From: Dermatemys mawii
Taxonomy: Eukaryota > Chordata > Testudines > Dermatemydidae
Length of the DNA: 64,000 nucleotides
Assembly: GCA_007922305.1 (NCBI GenBank)
Contig: ML677348.1
Coordinates: 17,003,442 to 17,067,441 of the forward strand
Direction of reading: 5' to 3'
In this document: positions 1-12,001 of the stretch, one piece after another
How the letters are laid out: every line of letters begins with the position of its first letter
Numbering within the stretch: position 1 is the first letter of the stretch
The notes under the pieces: generated by a model
Database searches by the model: none
Told to the model about the DNA's origin: nothing
The model's input: only the letters and a program-made list of their open reading frames with translations
Program-made: the position numbers and the translations under genes

Positions 1-154
1 TTAAGGGTGTCATTCAGGATGGAACAAGTAAAGCCTGGGGAGTGGTAGTACAATCTTTGTTACTCCCCCCAGTAATGTCCCTCAATTCCTTCAAAGGGAC
101 GTTCGGTCTATAGTAGAGAAACTGGTTCAGTTTTTAGGTTCTTTGATCAATGAT
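1..154. other. Unassigned window edge
   Basis: No gene or repeat could be recognised here. It directly precedes a CR1 3' end and may be the less conserved upstream part of the same CR1 copy, but I cannot align it by eye. Confidence 0.3.
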
Positions 155-230
155 GTCCTGCTCTGAGCAGGGGTTTGGACAAGATGACCTCCTGAGGTCC
201 CTTCCACCCCTGATATTCTATGATTCTATG
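155..230 (+). mobile_element. CR1: CR1 LINE 3' terminus, short truncated copy
   Basis: The block reads as the sense-strand end of a CR1 retrotransposon: a GACCTCCTGAGGTCCCTTCC core followed by two copies of the ATTCTATG-type octamer that ends sauropsid CR1 elements. Only the last 75 or so bases are recognisable, which fits the usual severe 5' truncation. No coding sequence remains. Confidence 0.85.
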
Positions 231-3200
231 TCTTAGTGATGGTGCCCATTCGTATCAAATATGATGCCCTTTTTGATAATAAAGATGTCTGTCCACCATC
301 AACTGGGGGGAGACCACAAACTCATTTCACACGGGTCCCTAGACAACAATTCAACAGGGCAACATTTCAGTTACCACTAACTTGGGCGACGTTCAAACCA
401 ATGAGCTGCAAACAGGAATGCACAGACCTGAACTTACGGTGCCCTTTTCTTCATAAACCTGTTATACTCTGTTAAGACACTAAGGGTTAAATTGTGGCAT
501 TTAACCACTAGCCTGAGCAAGGGGTGTCTTGGAACAGCACCACCCTATCTGTTGCTCACAGATGCAGAATCCCACCTTGGGTGAACCAGAGCACAGAGTG
601 TACAGTCCTTTAGGCTAATCCAGTATGTTCCCCTAGTTCAACTTGTCCACTCTGCTAGCTGTAATAGAGGGCCAGGGCTTCCTTCCTGCTGCCTTTGGGG
701 TGTCAGACACCCTTGGGAGCAGGAACTCCAACTGCGACAGGGACTTGTGTGGGCCATACAAGGGGAGTGAGTGCTGGCCTCTTGCATGTTACCCTGCCCA
801 TACTTGTCCCCAACATTAGGTCCAATTCTGTAATTCCTACTCATAAAATGCAGCACCTTCGTGTTCAATCGTACTGGAGTCTAGGGGGACATTCAAACAG
901 GTAAGGGCTGCCCAGTGTGAGTGAGGATTTCAGAATGTAAGCCTTGCTGAGCGGGAAGATAGTCTGAACAGAGGTACTAATGATGGGCCAGGTTCAAGTA
1001 ACAAAGTACTGCTCTATGTCAGGCTGACAGAATCTGATCTCTATCTTTTTTTAAGCAGGTCAGTTCTAAAGAAGGCTGACCTAGTGATCCAAATGTCATT
1101 AGGAATTCTATTTTCTATTGCTCCAGTTGTATCCCAGACACTGATGAAGCATTGCTCCTAACACACACACTTTATTAAAAGTCTCAACATCTTTTAAAAA
1201 TTAGATCCTTCCCTTATATGCACCATATGGTGCTTAGTGGATGCTGCCTTGAAGTGAACAAAATGTAAGGCTGTACTACAAACTCTGCATTCAGTAGGAA
1301 GATGCAGGCCTTTCAAATGCACAAGTACATGTGACATTGGTTGAGTGGATAATATCACATTGATGGTGACTACAAATCGGTGTTTTCTTAATATTTTAGT
1401 GGAAGTAATTCCTTAGTGAGGCTATTATAATATAATTAAAATATATTGTAAATTCAGAAGGCTCTCTCGCCTTTCTAAGGGACTAGTTAGAGTAGCAGCC
1501 ACACGAATAGTTCCTCTAGAAATCGGATTCATAAAGAATTTTAAAAAATCAGCCACAGGACCAGCACAATGATGGCTTGCATAACTGATCAAGATTAGCT
1601 AGATTTCATGCTCATACTGTTCATCCATAAATTATGAGTTTGAATCTCTGAGATACCAAGTAAGTAGAGCACACTGCCTACTCAATTGTTCAGAGCCAAA
1701 AAGCTTGCATAGTGCATTTTTTTCAGTGTATTAATTTTCAGATTACAATACAATGTATTCATGCAGTATATTGCCTTCCTTAGACACAACATCAGAGAGC
1801 ACTTTAGAAAAAGCCTTTCCTACACTAAATAGGGAAGGAAGGTTTTAAGGAATGGTTTGAAAGTGACTCAAAGACATGGATGGAGGAAAGAAGAGCTCCA
1901 AACAGATGTGGCAAGCCACATGAAAAAAGTAATCTTAAATACTAAGATAATGAGGCTGTATTAATTTAGGTGGAATATATGGGCTAAAGATATAACATGA
2001 CCCAATCACTGTCCAACAATAAGCAGTATTAAACAAAATCAGGGCTTAGTACATGGAGACCTCAGCTTGCTTAGTACCATGGCAAACATATAATTAAAAA
2101 TCATTTAAACCTTTTATTAAAGATAAAGAAAAGAAGGAAAAACAATTAAAGCATCTGAAAAGTACTAAGTAAGGCTTTCATGCTAACAACATCCCTTGTT
2201 CCCTGGCCCTTTTGCTGGAGAAGGTTTTTAGAAGGAAAAAACTTCTTGTTTGACAGTCTCTTTGATGGTATCAATGATGGGTAATATCTGTCCTTTTGGG
2301 AAAAAGAGGAGTTAATTGAGATAGGCTGGAGCTGCTGCTGTTACTGTTAAAATCTGATCCCATTTCATTTCAGATGGTGTTTGGAGTTCAGCTGGAGCCA
2401 GCCAGCTGAGGGGGACATGTCATCTGAGTTCCTCTCTCTGGCGCACTCTAGTCAGGACATCTCTCAGGATCAGGATAACAAAAGCCTGGGGACTCAGGAG
2501 ATGTACTGAGTGGGTGGCAGTCATGATGGTGAAACCTGATTCGGTAGCCAGTTTTTCTCCTAAAAGTCTCCTTCTTTAGGACCCACAGAGGGAATGGTGG
2601 GTGAAATAGCCAATCCCTCATTATTTTGTCCACTAGGTGGGCCTAATTTACAATACACCAATTTTGGGTCACTGGTTTCTGGTTCCACACTTTCCTTGTT
2701 TGCCAAGCATGATCCTAACACAGTCCTTGAGCAATATCAGTAGGCCTTTTTACTTGGACTAATTCAGTCTGTCTCCCTTTCATACCTTTTCCCTACAATG
2801 CCTGGTTTTATAGGTTATTGTGAAATCTTATGAACTTTCACGTACTTCTTACAGTGGAGTCCAGAGTTGTGATAATTGGGCTTATTTTACCCTAACAGGC
2901 CATAGATAGATAAAGTGGGCTCACTAAAATGTTTCTTCCACTTGGAAATATTCTATTACCTGCATGTACTTAGAATGGGGAAAACTGGTTCTATTACTGA
3001 TAACTCTCAAAGGAAAAGCAACTCTTAAATGTGATCACCTTAGGTGAATAGGTAGATAGATAGAACTTTGAAAGGGGAAAGGACAAAAAAGACGCTTAAG
3101 ACTAGAGGAGCGGAGTTAGTGATGTTACTTCAGTGATAACAAAAGTACATATTGGTTTTTGACCTAGGAAGACAATCATGGTATCTTAGGTGATTAGAAC

Positions 3201-3339
3201 TGTTGCCAGATCAAGATATGGGACTCTAAACTAGACTCTACAGACTGATTTGAAAAATGGCTTCCTAATAAGGACATCACTGAGTTTTTCCTTCCATGCC
3301 AAAGTGAAGTGGGCACATTGGAAACTCTTTAGAAGAGAC
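231..3339. other. Single-copy AT-rich DNA, no gene seen
   Basis: Both strands were read for exons, RNA genes and known repeats and none was found. Open frames are short and lack recognisable motifs. Small simple repeats occur, for example an (AC)n run near 1160 and (GATA)n near 3051-3062. This could be intron or intergenic sequence. Confidence 0.5.
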
Positions 3340-3425
3340 TGTTTGTGCTGTGTTTGTAGACTGCTCAGCACAGCATGGTCCTAGTCCATGACTGGGGCTC
3401 AAAGGTGCTGCATAATGAGTGAAGG
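3340..3425 (+). repeat. Ancient amniote LINE/SINE 3' tail (L2/CR1-like)
   Basis: The string of a TGTGTTTGTA box, then a CAGCAC box, then GGTCCTAGTCCATGACTGGGGCTC and a GTGCT box matches a very common sauropsid repeat tail. Related copies in this window lie at 31680-31895 (same strand), 36195-36304 and 52775-52890 (opposite strand). I do not assign it firmly to a named family. Confidence 0.6.
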
Positions 3426-4608
3426 GGTTAATCTCCTGAAATATTCTTCACTATTAAAAAGGTGAATGTACAAAATTTTTCTTTGTAGAATTAGCTCTAT
3501 AAAAGACGGCAGGACACATTTGTGCACTTTGTAATCTATAGTCAAATGCACAGGGAAAAACAGTTGCAGAGAGTTTTATAGAGGAGTTTTGAATATCCCT
3601 GAATAAATGAAATCTTAATACATGAAAATTCAACACTCAGAAATGCACATCTGCTCAAACTGTCATGCAAAAGCTTAAGTCTTGGACCTCTTATGTCAAA
3701 GGTTCCACTTATATTTATAGCTACAAAGTCAGATTGATTGGGAATGTTCTGAATGAGTCCATAAAAAGCTTTTTTCTTCTTTAAAATCTTTTCTATGCAG
3801 CCTTTAAACAGTAACATCAGAGATATTAACAGCCCCAAGCTTTTATTTTAAAGACAGAATAGAAAAAAAGGGAAATGTTTTAATATTAAAAAAAAATCTA
3901 TATAAAGTCCCAGCGGCAGGGGGGTGGGGGGAATCTCTGATAAACCTTTCAGAATATGTGAGCCAGCCTTTGCTACAAATCCTGTATCTTCTGATAGGTG
4001 TCAAACTGCATTAGAGCCCTTTCAGTACTTTATCTATCAGAAGACGATCTGAAGGTCTTACCATTGATGGAATATAGATTGTGACAGCATCAATACAGAA
4101 AGGTATATCTTGGAAAATGTGGCAGCCAATATGCAAATACAAATTGATTGCATTTCTTCAAGCTTGTAACAGCTTTTGCCTAACAAACTGAAGCTGTTCA
4201 GACATGGTTACATGTTCTTGAGAACACTAGGATGCTGTAGGGCAGGCAGAGGAGGGTTCTTCTGGTAGGCCTTGCCTACCCTATATCACATCTTCACCCT
4301 CCACTCTAACCTGGCTCTGAGATGTTTATAGGACAGATTTGTGTATACACTGTCTAAGGTGTTGCCAGCCTCCACTGAGAACTATAGAACCTTGCTGCAT
4401 GCTGACCTCCAACAGCAAATATTTCTCAAGGATCAAAAATTCGTGAGGTACCCACCTGCTTATGAAACAACAGCAAAGAAAAAGAAAAGAATTGGGGAAC
4501 TCCTCTTGCATCTCACTTGTGACTGATGGGTCAGTGGTGGGGTGAGTTTTCTTGAAGTTTGTGCAGCAGAAGATACAATTTAAGGCTCAAATCCTGAATT
4601 TTAATTAA
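3426..4608. other. Single-copy DNA, no gene seen
   Basis: No recognisable repeat or coding exon. It includes A/T runs and a short G-run near 3920. Open frames on both strands carry no known motif. Confidence 0.45.
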
Positions 4609-4611
4609 GTC

Positions 4612-4740
4612 CTTGTCTACACAGTGATTTGGTGAGTGGCAAGCCAGGGTGTGACTCTGCAGTGCCATAGCTCTCCATGTACTAACTGGCCGTGTGGACC
4701 CTGCCACTAAACACTAAAAATTCTGTAGTGTTAACTTCCA
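4612..4740 (+). mobile_element. PIF/Harbinger-like MITE, 'TGTCTACAC' family
   Basis: It begins after TTAAG with the CCTTGTCTACACAG terminal motif and contains an AAGCCAGGGTGTGACTCTGC core. The same core occurs in reverse orientation at 11840-11957, so these are two copies of one family. Start and TTA-type target site fit PIF/Harbinger-like MITEs, but the 3' end is decayed. Confidence 0.6.
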
Positions 4741-5582
4741 ACAAGCTCTATGTTTTAACTTAGTAAACATTCCCTTTGTTATACCAATAGAAGCAAGCAG
4801 GATCTTATGAGGGGGATAAGGCAAAAAGCCACATTTATTGTAAAGATAATAATAAAGAATAAAGAAAAGATAGAAGCAAACAACATTGTTTAACTACTTA
4901 TTTCTATCACTACTTAACCCTTAAACACACACATACATATTATATATGTACTCTTTTTTTTACATACATTCCCTAATTAATGTTTCACATACAGTATTTT
5001 GTATAATAATAATTTTACACATACAATAGTTACAAAAAGTTATAAAAGTTTCTGGGTGGCATTTTTTAAAACACTTTTTCTCTGAGTGCTAAATTAGTTA
5101 CTGTTATAGTTATAATGTTTTACTTTGCGATTAGGGTTAATTGGTTTACAATGCTTTAAAGAGAACTGATGTCAATTGTGTAACAATGCCCTTAATCCAT
5201 TACAGGGCTTGGCTCCCAGAGGGGAGTTAGTGACTTGACAATGCATTGTTACAATGTATCGCTGCAATGTCAATTTTAAGTAGCTACTTGTAAAAGTTTA
5301 AGCGTGCCCTGGGACAGAGAGAGGGGAGCCGTTTCTGGCTACATAGTACAATTTTAAGTTACATGACCTCTAATATTAACAAATTATATTTTAAAGGGGC
5401 AATAATAATAAATTTAAACATTTAACAATCTTAACAAATAATAATAATAATAAATCTAAACACTTATCAAGCTACTTCTACTTAAACTTATACTATGTAG
5501 ACTTCAGTTGTGGGGAACAAATTATGGGGAGTCACTTCCACTTGGGGAATTATTTTTAATACTTTCATATGTTATCCCTACA
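4741..5582 (-). repeat. AT-rich block, possibly a decayed LTR
   Basis: This 840-bp AT-rich block differs in texture from its surroundings. On the minus strand it could run from a TGTAGGGATAAC start near 5582 to a TTAAAACA end at 4751, with AATAAA near 4834-4839 (minus), an LTR-like order. However, the five bases flanking those proposed ends do not match, so no target-site duplication supports it. It also contains (AAT)n and (TA)n microsatellites. Confidence 0.3.
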
Positions 5583-7150
5583 CCTTCAATGTCAGGGTTT
5601 GACCCAAACATTGAACTCTGACAAGTTCACTGAAAGGAAGATGGAAGTGGCAGTGACATTCAGAAAATATCAGGAAAAATATCTTAGGAATAGTGAATTC
5701 ATGAGAAACAACCTAACCAGCATTACTTAGCTTTTTAACTGGCTAGAAGGAATGATAAGGATGGTAAAAACTACTTTGATTTGCAGTCCAAATGCTGTTT
5801 TATTCTTCCTGTTTGTTACATATACATTTCTAAAGATTTATACCTTCCCTCTTTGTGTAGTATTGAGTGTCTAGCATCCTTCTCCATGTGAGGCTCCTTT
5901 CTTCCTCGTGTCAGGAATTCAGGCTCAAAATATGAAACAATATTCCTACTGTATCATGGCTTAATCTAACCTCTCGCTGCATTTAGTCCAGATGTACAGG
6001 AAAGACTTCCAGAGATATCACCTTACTTCCAGGTTGGAATATGATCCCTTTCAAACTATGTTCCTTTCCTTTTCCCCACCTTTCAAAAGTGCCAGAGAAT
6101 GTCACAAAATACTCTGTAAATCACTTATGGCAAATAAATCTGTAGAAATGCTCACAATGAGTGGTTACTAGACCACTTGCAATAATTTACTTGAGAGTGG
6201 GAAAGCAGGACCTACCAACATCCAGTGAATGTGCATTCCATATGCTTGTAGGGATGTCAAAGAATGCTAGTATTTGTGGCGAAGGTGGGTGAAATTCTTT
6301 GTCATAGACGTCTCAGAAAAGAGAAAAGATCTGGTTCAAACCATATGACAGGAAACCCACAGAGTCACTGGATTCAAATTATACCCAAAAAAGTAGGTCT
6401 TGAAAAATAAACTTCTACAGAACAGCTTTAAACTTTAATCCTTTAAATACAACAGATGGCTCTACATAATTAGCATTTCATTTACATATAGCCAAAGATA
6501 AGAAAAACAAGACTCATCTTAATGAGTAAATGTGGAATCTGTAGTTCCACAATGTTAGTGCATCATAGGGCTATGCACTGCTCTTGCTCCATATGCAAAA
6601 TTCACGCTAACATCACAAGGACTAGTGCACATGGAGAGAAAGTGATATATGGCTCTTCATATCTCAAAACAGATATAAACTTTGTCCCTGCCGTTATTTC
6701 TCCACTGGGAAATTTGAAAGGAATGACAAGATCATCATTAGAGAAGATTTTACATATCTTCAAATAACTTATGTAACCTTTTCACAGCTGTTTAAACACT
6801 ATTTACTTTACTTAGCCTTGCTGAATTTCTGCTATTCTGATACACATATCCCTTTCTATTGTAAGCCAGCCAAAGGTCCCATTTTTAGATGAGTGAAATC
6901 ATTATGCTAGTTTGCCATGATTTTCCTTTTTGAATGATCAGGATACAAGAAATAATGAATTACAGATAATGGTCTTTCTCCCACATTTGAAAAGTAACCA
7001 CTAACCCCTCCTGCAGTCAGAATTAGGCTTATCAAAAAGGAAAAGGAGCCAAACTTACAAGATGTGTTAGTGAAAAGAGTATAACATAGAAGTTCCCTTT
7101 TATTATTGAACACCCAAAATGTGACCGGTGCTTTCCAGAAACAAAAAAAG
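5583..7150. other. Single-copy AT-rich DNA, no gene seen
   Basis: No recognisable gene, RNA or repeat. The 81-codon plus frame at 6522-6767 shows several cysteines and histidines near its start but no zinc-finger spacing and no neighbours that would support an exon. Confidence 0.45.
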
Positions 7151-7153
7151 ACA

Positions 7154-7272
7154 TGGGGCAAATTCCTCAACTGGTATAAATTAGAGTCAGTCCATTGATC
7201 TTAAATGGATCTACAGCGTAGATTCATTGATTTCAATAGGTTTATGTTGATTTACCCCAGCTGAGATGATTC
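7154..7272. repeat. Palindromic hairpin repeat (MITE-like)
   Basis: The left half starts GGGCAAATTCCTCAACTGG and the right half ends CCCAGCTGAGATGATTCC; the halves pair as an imperfect hairpin whose centre carries TCCATTGATCTTAAATGGA. It belongs to a dispersed sauropsid palindrome type with a CCATTGACTTCAATGG core, which recurs many times in this window. Confidence 0.6.
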
Positions 7273-8688
7273 CATGGTCCAGAAAATTTACTGTTTACAT
7301 TATTGAACAATTGAGGGCTATGAACAAACAAAAGGCAAGGAAGAGGAGAAGGAAGAGAACAGTTACAATAATCAGATCACACACTCACTCCACTAGGGAA
7401 TGTATCCACTTTGATGGCCTGTTATTTAGTTATTTATGATTAAGTGAGTTCACTCCCTGTAGGCCGCATGGGAGAAGTGACTGTTAAGGAGCTCTGGGAA
7501 CAAGAAAGAGGACAATGGCCTGATGTACACGTTTCTTGCGGAGGAGGGTATCATGAATGGAGAAGCTCTATAGAAGGAAGTAGAGGGATATGAAAGGGGT
7601 GGCATGGCTAGCGTCATTCGCACAGCTCAGAGCTGGAAGGAAGTATGGAAGGAGATGTAATGGTGGTCAAAAAATGGGAGGTAATATTCAAGGTTATGTT
7701 AGCAAAACTGTCTCTTTCCTAGGTGAAAATTAATTGAAATTTTCAATTTTGGGGGTGGGTTTTTGTTGGGTTTTTTTGGACAAATCCTGTATCTGGCCAG
7801 AAATAACAGGCTGAAATCATGGAAATTTTTGGTGAAAATTTCAAACTTTTTTAAAATTGAAATTTAGATTAAACAGACTTGCAATTGTGAATTCTAATTT
7901 TTTTGACAAGCTCTGGAGAGAATGTCATCTAGAAAGGTCAGGTCTGAACAATGTAGGGCCTTGAAAGCATGAAGAAGAAGTATGGACCCGATATACAGAA
8001 GATTACTAATGTCTGAAAGATGTAGCTGAAGTTTTAGCACAGAAATTGCACTGTCAATTTTGTGTGGGAATTCAATGTTCTAATTAGAGAAAATAAAGAT
8101 AACCATTGTATTGGCACAGCAGTAGGGCTATGTTTAAAGCACAGCAAAGTCGCTCTCTCTCTTTTTTGTTACGCTCCAGTACATGGTGAAAGAAATGCTC
8201 TGCTAAAGCAGGAGGACCAACTGAATGAAAGAAATTAACTGGGCCACACAGATATTGATATCAAGCTCTAAAACTGTAGGATTAAAAAAAAGGAGGCACC
8301 AAAGACTTGAGTTTTATCTCAGTGTTTTTATTCCTGATTTTATTTTGAGGCACAGATCAAGATTGTCATCTTCTGGATCCTAATTATTTTATACAAGGAC
8401 GCATCTTTTCCATGGTGAAGAAACAAGTTAAAATGGCAGCCAATCAGCCATTACTAAGCTTAACAGGGGAAATTAGCTGAGTATTGTGATATTTTTCCCC
8501 TCTATCTGTCACTTTTAAAATGAATTCAGTTATTTTGAATGAGAACTTTTTGAAGGAGGAATGTGCACTAATGAGGGTGTCTCATCACCTCTCTCATATA
8601 ACTGCTTGGAAAAGATATAAGCGATATTAAAGAGGTGAACATTAGCAAAGAAGAGGCAATATTTCTTGGAACTTTTCAAGACAGAGTA
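7273..8688. other. Single-copy DNA with an AT-rich fold-back at 7715-7915
   Basis: Within this interval, 7715-7915 has repeated GAAAATT/AATTTTC modules on both sides of a centre near 7810, suggesting a decayed inverted-repeat MITE. The rest shows no gene. Interval 8160-8520 is AT-rich and unique-looking. Confidence 0.4.
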
Positions 8689-9079
8689 CAGTACAACCTC
8701 AGAGTTACGAACACAAGAGTTATGAACTGACAGGTCAAACACACCTTATTTGGAGCCAGAAGTACATGATGAGGCAGCAGAGAGACAAAAAAAAAAAAGA
8801 AAAAAAGCAAAGAGTACTGTAACAGTACTGTGTTAAACAAACTACTAAAAAATGAAGGGAAAGTTTAAGAGAGATTTGACAAGGTATGGAAACTTTTTGT
8901 GCTTGTTTAATTTAAATTAAGATGGTTAAAAGCAGCATTTTTCTTCTGCATAGTAGAGTTTCAAAGCTGTGTTAAGTCAACATTCAGCTATAAACTTTTG
9001 AAAGAACAACCATAATGTTTTGTTCAGAGTTACGAACAACCTCCATTCCCACGGTGTTCGTAGCTCTGAGGTTCTATTG
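8689..9079. mobile_element. Tigger/pogo-like MITE, 391 bp, TA target site
   Basis: The left end reads CAGTACAACCTCAGAGTTAC and the reverse complement of the right end reads CAATAGAACCTCAGAGCTAC, so the ends are long, closely matched inverted repeats. A TA dinucleotide flanks each side (8687-8688 and 9080-9081), the duplication made by Tc1/mariner-superfamily enzymes. The CAGT-type terminus suits the pogo/Tigger branch. The interior is AT-rich, includes an A-run near 8790 and has no transposase coding. Confidence 0.8.
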
Positions 9080-11087
9080 TAACATCTCCTGAAGTAGAAA
9101 ACTTGTTCTATTTGTTCTTGTTCCCTGGTCAGTTACCATTATGTCTTCATTGTGATATACGGAAACTGGATCATGCCTTTAAGACACAGTCCTGAACAAA
9201 ATCTATAGCACTAACCCAGATTGCTCTATGCGGGGTTCCCTGAGCAGCACTCTCTGCTCTACTCTGCTCTGGGGCTGGAGTGTAGGGGAGTGAACATGGC
9301 CTCACACACCCCTCCCCATATTTGTGTCACTGTGAGCCCTGAAGTAGAAAAGGCAGTTGGGCCTGGCCCTTACTCCGTCTATTCAAGGACAAGAAAGCTT
9401 CTCATGCCATTCGCTGCCCTAATCTGTCCACACGCCCACAGAAGGGACTGCCACAATCTGGCTCCAATGAGATTAATACCATCTATACTTCTTTCTCATT
9501 CTCTCTTTCCTTTTCCTATACCTTCCCCACTACATAGCGGGACATCAAGAGGCAGCAACAAGGTACCTGGGGTGAAATTCTGGTTCTATCAAAGCCATTG
9601 GCAAAAGACTCCCATTGTCTTTGGTGGGTCCAGGATTTCACCCCCACAGCAAACCTGTATAAATATTTGGATATGAATGGAACAGAGAGGTTAAAATACT
9701 TCTTCTGACATTCTCCCTTTGTAGCCTCCAAGAAGCATACCTTGGGGGTTCCTGGGTCTCTGAGTGCTATCAACTCTCAGATGGTTTGTGTTACCGTCAG
9801 ATTTCAAGCTGACATGAAATGGCCCAGATTTACTAACCACATTTCACCCAATGCACTAACGTTCAACCACCATTATTGTTGTTGACATTTTATAGCTAAT
9901 TAACAAATGACAATGGAAACTGCTTCTAAACAAACTGAACTGAAAGTGCTCTGTTTTGGAAACATGGCACAGATCTGGCTGCAATATAGGAAAACAGATG
10001 CTTGCTTGCTGCTGATTTTCACTTTGGCTTTCTCTCCGGAAGGGCAAGTTAAAATCTTTTAGCAGGCTCAATGAAACTAAAATTATTGTTCGAGGAAGGA
10101 AGTGATTCCGTGCATTTTGTTTGGGTAATAAGAGTGGTACACTCTCCAATGACAGAAAGACATTTATTAGCCATGGAAACATGTTAGACTCTGCAGCTCT
10201 TCCAGATGTGCTAGATAAATCAGTATCCTTTGCAAACCAAATGTGTTGTTTTCAAGGTTCTAAAGGTACAGAGGTGGTGGCCAGATTTCATAGGGCTTGA
10301 CTGTGAGCACTTACACATTTGAGTAATCCTGCTGATGTCAATGGGATTACTTGGGTGAGTAAATGTTCACTGGTATAGGTAAAGGTTTCCCAATATGGCC
10401 CACAAAGTCTATGCTAAGATCAGAAATAAACCAACCTCAACTTGTAGAGAAAAATAAAGAGGATGAATAAACGTGTGAAAGAACAACCGTACAATAGGTT
10501 GGCATCATTAATGATCTACATACTACTGTACGCTAGGCTAAATTAATTCCTTCCTAAATCTGGTTGTAGTGCACATGAACAGCTCATTCTGGAGAGTACG
10601 AGGAAGTCTGTGTACTTGTACCATGACTCTTTCTTCAAAGAAGAATCTGGAACATATATTCCAAAGTCACGGCACATGTCGGTATGCTGCAGTTGTGACT
10701 TCCATCTTTTGTACTCTGGCCTTCCATTGTGTATCCGCGTTCTCTTGGACAATTATGTGAAATACAGCGGGGTGTAAATAACACCTGAAGAACTTCTCAT
10801 CTGCGAAGTTAGCTACTTAAACCATATAATGGTAACAGTCGCATGTGTGACTACTTATAGATTCTGGTATGCATTCAGTGAAGCTGTGGAGACAGAGGAG
10901 TGAAAATGACTCAGTCACTCTGTTACGCCTAGCTGCTCATTGGCCCCAGAGGCTGTTCAAGTACCTGAGGACCATTGGAGTATAGGGATGACCCCTTTGT
11001 CCTAGGAATACCCCTGTTCCTTGGGCCAGGAGGAGGGGCTAGCACACTGCACCTACAGTCCTTCCCTCTCTAATAATGCTCTAATAC
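9080..11087. other. Mostly single-copy DNA with two short palindromes
   Basis: No gene is seen. Palindromic repeats of the dispersed hairpin class lie at 9570-9656 (GGGTGAAATTCTGG pairing with CCAGGATTTCACCC) and near 10315-10400 (around TGATGTCAATGGGATTAC). The 151-codon frame at 9221-9676 runs into the first palindrome and has no protein signature. Confidence 0.5.
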
Positions 11088-11135
11088 CTTAGTTAGTCTT
11101 TAAGGTGCCACAGGACTCTTTGTCAGTCCTTCCCT
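11088..11135 (+). repeat. Short fragment of a turtle interspersed repeat
   Basis: The phrase TTAGTCTTTAAGGTGCCACA resembles the end of a repeat I recognise as abundant in turtle genomes. Only about 45 bases are present, so family and class are left open. Confidence 0.45.
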
Positions 11136-11507
11136 CTGTGTTCCTTTTAAATAAGGGGATTCTTCAGGGGATCAGTTAACTCTTTCCAGGTGCTTTGTGC
11201 TGCCAGAGAAGAACTGAACCCTACAAGCCTGAGCTCTTGTCCTAAGGCTAATAAATGAATCTACCATGCTTAAATGAGTTAGATGTTTCAGGTTAGTTTC
11301 AGCAAAGTCTGCAGTGGGAACCCAGCCCAGCAACTCCCCAGTGGTGCTGTGGGAGCTGAGTGCATCCCATTCCTCACAGGAGGTTTTCCTTCTAGGTTCA
11401 GGCCCCTGCAACACCACTGAGTGAACTGAAGAAGAGACAATTAAACAGACCAAAATCTTCTACTCTGATTTTGATACCAAGCCCCCTCTTCAGTTCAGTG
11501 ACACTAA
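11136..11507. other. Single-copy DNA, no gene seen
   Basis: No repeat or coding exon recognised. Minus-strand frames here overlap the edge of the next transposon and lack motifs. Confidence 0.35.
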
Positions 11508-11775
11508 GGGTCCATCTATGTAGCAGCTTGGAGATGTACTTCCCAGACATACACACACTAACTCTAAAAATAGCAGCGCGGCTGCCACAGCCCAAGTGGC
11601 AGCTCAGGCTGCCTGTCCGAGTACAATCCCATCTGACCGCCTGGGTTCATCCACAGGTGGCTAGCCCAAGCCGAAAACCATGCTGCTGAGGCCATGCTTC
11701 TATTTTTAGGCACTGACTAGAGCAAAGCTAGTACATTTACATTCACCCGAGCTGGGCATGACACCTCCTCATTAT
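11508..11775 (+). mobile_element. PIF/Harbinger-like MITE, decayed
   Basis: It starts after TAA (11505-11507) with GGGTCCATCTATGTAGC, a variant of the GGG..TGTCTACACT terminus of this family, and contains two CTAAAAATAGCAGC / CTATTTTTAGGCAC modules in opposite orientation, typical of its internal palindrome. The right end is decayed, so the end coordinate is approximate. Confidence 0.55.
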
Positions 11776-11839
11776 TTGATAAATGCACCTCAAGTCAAAC
11801 CTCTATTCCTAGTCCTTCCAGTTGCAAACAGGAACATGT

Positions 11840-11957
11840 CAAAGCACATTGGTACTTTCACTGCCCTGCAACAGTGTCCACATAGTATGAACTGCCAGGC
11901 ACACTGAAGAGTCACACCCAGGCTTGCTGTGCAGTATGATCCTGTGTAGACAATCCC
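11840..11957 (-). mobile_element. PIF/Harbinger-like MITE, 'TGTCTACAC' family, minus copy
   Basis: Read on the minus strand it begins GGGATTGTCTACACAGG immediately next to a TAA/TTA site at 11958-11960 and carries AAGCCTGGGTGTGACTCTTC, the core shared with 4612-4740. The distal boundary is approximate. Confidence 0.6.
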
Positions 11958-11996
11958 TTAGCTAGTGAGTGGCTTCCTCACTACAGGGGTCTTTAT

Positions 11997-12001
11997 TAAG
12001 G
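11997..12001. repeat. Target-site duplication of solo LTR A, left copy
   Basis: TAAGG lies directly before the LTR and is repeated exactly at 13031-13035 directly after it. Confidence 0.85.

Noticed and set aside
9221..9676. 151-codon plus-strand frame
   Set aside because: It crosses into a palindromic repeat and carries no conserved feature.
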